DNA from: Conidiobolus incongruus B7586
Taxonomy: Eukaryota; Entomophthoromycota; Entomophthoromycetes; Entomophthorales; Conidiobolaceae
Direction: 5' to 3'
DNA: 21,469 nt
Assembly: GCA_000697335.1 (NCBI GenBank)
Contig: JNEM01011890.1
Span: 1 to 21,469 of the forward strand
This document shows positions 18,089-21,469 of the stretch, in pieces. Within the stretch, counting starts at the first letter, position 1, and every line of letters begins with the position of its first letter. The notes under the pieces were generated by a model that searched no databases, had not been told where the DNA came from, and was given only the letters and a program-made list of their open reading frames with translations. The position numbers and the translations under genes were made by a program.

Positions 18089-20317
18089 TTAAAGGGAAGG
18101 TTTTTCATTTTTGAAGTAACCTTCATCAACTATTTCAAATTCTTCATTCTTGATAAGATCATGAATGAAAGCTTCTAATTGAGGGAATTGCTTAATGAGT
18201 TCATTCTTCACTAAATCAAAGTGCTCTTCGTTACGTCCATACTTCTTGAGGAACTGAATCATTGTTGTGATGGTTTTGTCCGTAATGGAGTAGTCTTTTT
18301 GGTTGGTGACTAATTGCAGGGCTTTGTCAATTTGACCCAATCTGGCGAGAGCTTCGATATAGGAGGTGAAGATGTTCGATGTGATGTTGAAGTTGGTTTG
18401 TTTTAAGTATGCCCAAGCGTGTTCCAATCGGCCCAACTGCTGATGATAGCCACAAGTGTCTAGCATACTGCAGGCTGTAATTTCATCAATGGGATAATTC
18501 ATAAAGGTGAGCATATCCCAAAGCTGTAGAGTAGCTAAAGGTCTGTTCAATTTATTGTAAGCATCCATCAAACTATTATAAACGGAAATATCGGGATCAC
18601 AATAGATGTCCATATTAATGATTCGATGATAATAGATCACACCTTGGATGTGGTTAGCCTTGGCATTTCCTTGGATCATAAGAGAATAAAGCAAGGGATC
18701 AGCGCGAATTTCCATAGCAGTCATATCTTCAAAGAGCTTTTGGGCGTAGGTTAAATATCCTCCCTTGATGAGGGGCTGAATTAGTTGAGTGAATTCTTTG
18801 ACGTCCTTGAGGGGTCGATGTGTCTTTAAAAAGTAGTAGATTTCCATTGCTTGATCTTGACGTTTTTGTTTTACCAAATTGATAAAGAGGGTAAAGTACA
18901 CAGATGAGGGAATAGCAGGATTAGGCTGAGAAATCAATTGGCCTAATAGCTCGATAGATCGTTCAACTAACTGATGCTTGGTATAAAATTGAGTAAGGGC
19001 AGGAAGTAGCTTGTGAGACACCTTGTCATCTAATAAATTAAGCTTTTCAATCCAATTCATTGTTTTATCTAAAGAATCTGTTTGAATATAACCCAAAATC
19101 ATTTCTTCTACTAATCTCTGTTTCTGAGATTTTGATAACTGGGTATCTCCTTGTGAAACAAACATATCTTGGGCTTGTTGAAAGAGAGATTCAGCTTGTT
19201 CGATTTGATTTAATTGGAAATGAGCACGAATACAGTAACGGTATAAATCAGGATTGAATTTTAATTCGCGATCCAAATATTGCTGGAAGAAATTAATGGC
19301 ATCCTCATAGCGATTACCCTTAACCATCCCTTTCACCATAAAGTAATAAATTTGATCATCTAAATCAACTTGGAGTTGGTTCATCTGTTGGAATAATTTC
19401 CATAGGCGAGTGGGCTCCTTGTCAATTGTACAATAGAGTCGAAGTCCTAGATGATAAGTGGAGTTCTGAATGGCAATACCACTTTCTACCAATTCATCCC
19501 ATAGTTGATTAGCCCTTTTATATTCTCTCTTATTCAAGCATGCCTCGATGAGTGGTTGATATATAGAATCTTCTAATGTGACCTGGTTCTGAGTTTTGAT
19601 TTCTTCAAACAAAGCATTTGCTTGATCCAAATCACCATATTGTACTCTATACTTTAAGATACTAGATAATAGCTCACTATCAGGAGTAATATCAGCTTCT
19701 AACATATTTGCAAACAATTCTTCAGCATTGAATTTGTCGCCCTCTTCAAATAACGAAACAATGGTCAATTTAAACAATTCGAGATCCCAAGCAATATTAT
19801 TTTGAGCCAATTGAGCATTGACCAAGTCCAAGTTTTCTCCCAACAAACCCTTTTTAGACAATAGATTGATATAGTCTAATAAGGTAGATTTATCCAGTTG
19901 AACTTGGAATAGTTCAAAATCCTTGATAACTCTGTGTATTTTGTACTGAGCTTGAGTGTCTGCTTGAGCTCTTTCAATCAAAAGTTTTAAAAATTGATTC
20001 AATAAAGGGACCGAATACTCGTTCAATTTGCCATTTTGGATAATTTTAACGTAATTAGACCATAACTCATCAATCGAAAGTTCCGAAGATCTACCTTGAG
20101 AGTTAATTAAAGTTTCCAATTGACTACGAAATGAAGTTGTATTCGTATTCTGATCATTTGTCGTATAATATCTAACTGAAGCTTGATTTAATGTAAATTT
20201 TAAAACTTTATTAACTTGAAAAATTTTGGAAATATTCCTTAATGGTACATATGTACTTGAGAGTTGACATGTACTCGATTGATATAATCTACCAATCCGT
20301 AAAATTCTTCTACTCAT
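18089..20317 (-). CDS. Mitochondrial pentatricopeptide-repeat (PPR) protein, 742 aa
   Basis: Single exon with first ATG at 20317-20315 and stop TAA. The N-terminus is a typical mitochondrial presequence, rich in Arg, Ser and hydrophobics with no acidic residue (MSRRILRIGRLYQSS..., through about residue 50, VRYYTTN, a plausible cleavage region). The rest is all-helical with tandem 33-37-residue units of PPR type: about 178-212 (FNAEELFANMLEADITPD), 213-248 (LDQANALFEEI), 250-284 (YKRANQLWDELVESGI), 285-320, 321-356 (YEDAINFFQQYL), 542-576, 577-611 (YNSLMDAYNKL), 612-647 and 648-682 (IDKALQLV). PPR proteins bind organelle RNA in a sequence-specific way and control its processing, stability or translation. 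The exact relative (for example a Cya5-, Aep- or Dmr1-like factor) and its RNA target cannot be told from here. Confidence 0.9.
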   Translation of the reverse strand: MSRRILRIGRLYQSSTCQLSSTYVPLRNISKIFQVNKVLKFTLNQASVRYYTTNDQNTNTTSFRSQLETLINSQGRSSELSIDELWSNYVKIIQNGKLNEYSVPLLNQFLKLLIERAQADTQAQYKIHRVIKDFELFQVQLDKSTLLDYINLLSKKGLLGENLDLVNAQLAQNNIAWDLELFKLTIVSLFEEGDKFNAEELFANMLEADITPDSELLSSILKYRVQYGDLDQANALFEEIKTQNQVTLEDSIYQPLIEACLNKREYKRANQLWDELVESGIAIQNSTYHLGLRLYCTIDKEPTRLWKLFQQMNQLQVDLDDQIYYFMVKGMVKGNRYEDAINFFQQYLDRELKFNPDLYRYCIRAHFQLNQIEQAESLFQQAQDMFVSQGDTQLSKSQKQRLVEEMILGYIQTDSLDKTMNWIEKLNLLDDKVSHKLLPALTQFYTKHQLVERSIELLGQLISQPNPAIPSSVYFTLFINLVKQKRQDQAMEIYYFLKTHRPLKDVKEFTQLIQPLIKGGYLTYAQKLFEDMTAMEIRADPLLYSLMIQGNAKANHIQGVIYYHRIINMDIYCDPDISVYNSLMDAYNKLNRPLATLQLWDMLTFMNYPIDEITACSMLDTCGYHQQLGRLEHAWAYLKQTNFNITSNIFTSYIEALARLGQIDKALQLVTNQKDYSITDKTITTMIQFLKKYGRNEEHFDLVKNELIKQFPQLEAFIHDLIKNEEFEIVDEGYFKNEKPSL

Positions 20318-20454
20318 TTTTATTATTACTAAATATATTTATGATTCTAAAAATTGGAACAAAAATATATAATTTTATGTAATGAATTGATAAATTTATA
20401 AATATATATATAATCTATTAAGTATTAACCAATTTTTGTTGGATCATATTAATT

Positions 20455-20475
20455 CGAACGTCGATCTCGTTCAGG
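20455..20475. promoter_or_regulatory. CpG-dense patch upstream of the PPR gene
   Basis: Four CpG dinucleotides occur within 15 bp (20455, 20459, 20462, 20468), with arms GAACG (20456-20460) and CGTTC (20468-20472) forming an interrupted palindrome. It stands alone in ~500 bp of spacer and lies 138 bases upstream of the PPR start codon. A transcription-factor site is a reasonable guess; no known factor is matched. Confidence 0.3.
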
Positions 20476-20810
20476 TTTATTAACTATTTGATATTTATTA
20501 TGGGATTTGAAAATAATACTTTAAGTTAATAATAAACAATAATTGTTTTTGATAACAATCTATTTATTACCCAAAATAAAATATGAAAATAAAGAGAATA
20601 TCTACGAGTATAATATAATTTATTAGAAATAAAAGTATATATTTAGATATTCACAGACATAGATATGTTATATATTATTAAAAATTGAAATAAATTACTG
20701 AAATTTAAAGGTAAAAGATATTAATTCATATTAAGAAAGCAATAAAATAATAAATTTTATAAAAATGAATACGAAATAATAGTGAAAATATATGTCGAAG
20801 ATAAATTAAT

Positions 20811-20814
20811 AAAA
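20811..20814 (-). terminator. RNA polymerase III terminator of tRNA-Leu
   Basis: AAAA on the plus strand gives a T4 run beginning 8 bases past the tRNA 3' end on the minus strand. This is a normal distance and a minimal length for RNA polymerase III. Confidence 0.6.
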
Positions 20815-20822
20815 GATGTGGA

Positions 20823-20904
20823 TGATCAGAGAGAGGTTCGAACTCTCGCCTCCGAAGAGACCACGGCCTTAACGTGGCGCCTTAGACCACTCGGCCATCT
20901 GACC
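20823..20904 (-). tRNA. tRNA-Leu (AAG)
   Basis: An 82-base class II cloverleaf without intron. Read on the minus strand: acceptor GGTCAGA pairs with TCTGATC (one G-T), the D arm carries GGCCGAGTGGTCTAAGGC, the anticodon stem CCACG/CGTGG encloses loop TTAAGGC (anticodon AAG), the long variable arm is TCTCTTCGGAGGC, and the T arm is GAGAG TTCGAAC CTCTC. The discriminator base is A. The long variable arm and GG-rich D loop fit leucine. Confidence 0.97.
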
Positions 20905-21469
20905 ATACTGACCAATTTTGGTCCATTTTTATTACAAAATTCAAATAATTTAACTTTATAATACAATATATTTATACTTCACATTAGTCAATCTAGATTA
21001 TTATACTTTCAATCTTTTTAAAATGTTAATTCATGATTTATTCTCTTTTAATATTAATCAATCAATTAACCATATATTAAGTATATCAATATTTTATTCA
21101 TTATTTTTTTTATAATAAATGCCAAATTTTTTAATTTTAATTTTCCAAATTTATTATTAATTTTAAAACATTAATTATATATATATATTATATAATAAAA
21201 ATAATATTTCCAAAGTATATTTATATATTGATATTTATTTTTTTATTAAAACATTTATATTTAAAAAATTAATATTGAGCTTATTTATATTAAAATTAAA
21301 TAATAAATATATATAATTATTTATTTTAATATTTTTAAAATTTTATTATAAACCTTTTAAAATCATTTAAAACTTTTAAAAAACTTATAAAAATAGTCAT
21401 TTATTTAAAATTAAAATTTGTTACCAGATTTGGCAAGTTAATATTAAAAAAATTAAAAATATAATAAAA
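20905..21469. other. Gene-free, CpG-free AT-rich right edge
   Basis: No reading frame or RNA gene is seen. No CpG occurs from 20905 to the end. From about 21100 the sequence becomes mostly A/T with TA runs (about 21176-21190), but TpG and CpA persist, so the depletion is weaker than at the left edge. The upstream promoter of tRNA-Leu is internal to the tRNA, so nothing regulatory need lie here. Confidence 0.5.

Larger units (their letters stand above)
20318..20822. other. Promoter-side spacer of the PPR gene, downstream of tRNA-Leu
   Basis: No gene is seen. It is very AT-rich except for one CpG-dense 21-bp patch at 20455-20475 (listed separately). The tRNA-Leu terminator lies at its right end. 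Confidence 0.5.

Overview
The window is nuclear DNA of a compact but very AT-rich eukaryote, most likely an early-diverging fungus. The grounds are spliceosomal introns of about 49-100 bp with GT...AG ends, all-TAA stop codons, intronless eukaryotic tRNAs, and a core gene set whose proteins read cleanly against known families. A PPR protein with a clear mitochondrial presequence argues against the AT-rich but amitochondriate Neocallimastigomycota. The single-exon F-box/leucine-rich-repeat type gene recalls expanded families in Conidiobolus-like Entomophthoromycotina. That placement is inference only.

Layout: 1-3048 is gene-free. Its first ~1.1 kb is an extreme AT block with almost no CpG, CpA or TpG, and the rest carries several inverted repeats. 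3049-5388 (minus) is a three-exon WDR44/Dgr2-type WD-repeat gene. 5389-9564 is a 4.2 kb gene-free stretch with a (TA)n microsatellite. 9565-13041 (plus) is an eight-exon importin-13/Kap122-type karyopherin. After a 1.1 kb convergent spacer, 14166-15208 (minus) is a seven-exon V-ATPase subunit E gene. 16009-16080 (plus) is tRNA-Trp(CCA), followed at once by a single-exon LRR/F-box-like gene (16208-17530). Converging on that is a single-exon mitochondrial PPR gene (18089-20317, minus). 20823-20904 (minus) is tRNA-Leu(AAG). The last ~560 bp is gene-free.

The genes do not form a pathway. They are housekeeping functions (membrane traffic, nuclear import, vacuolar acidification, organelle RNA metabolism, translation) plus one fast-evolving LRR gene. 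Multi-exon models were built by hand from splice signals, reading-frame continuity and family similarity, and all exon lengths sum to whole codons.

I found no transposon, virus-like element, CRISPR array or novel gene system that I can defend. The items most worth a second look are the CpG/CpA/TpG-depleted block at the left edge (it looks like repeat-induced mutation), the hairpin-forming elements in the gene-free stretches (especially 2712-2806 and 17608-17630), and the unusual small-exon structure and splice donor of the V-ATPase E gene.
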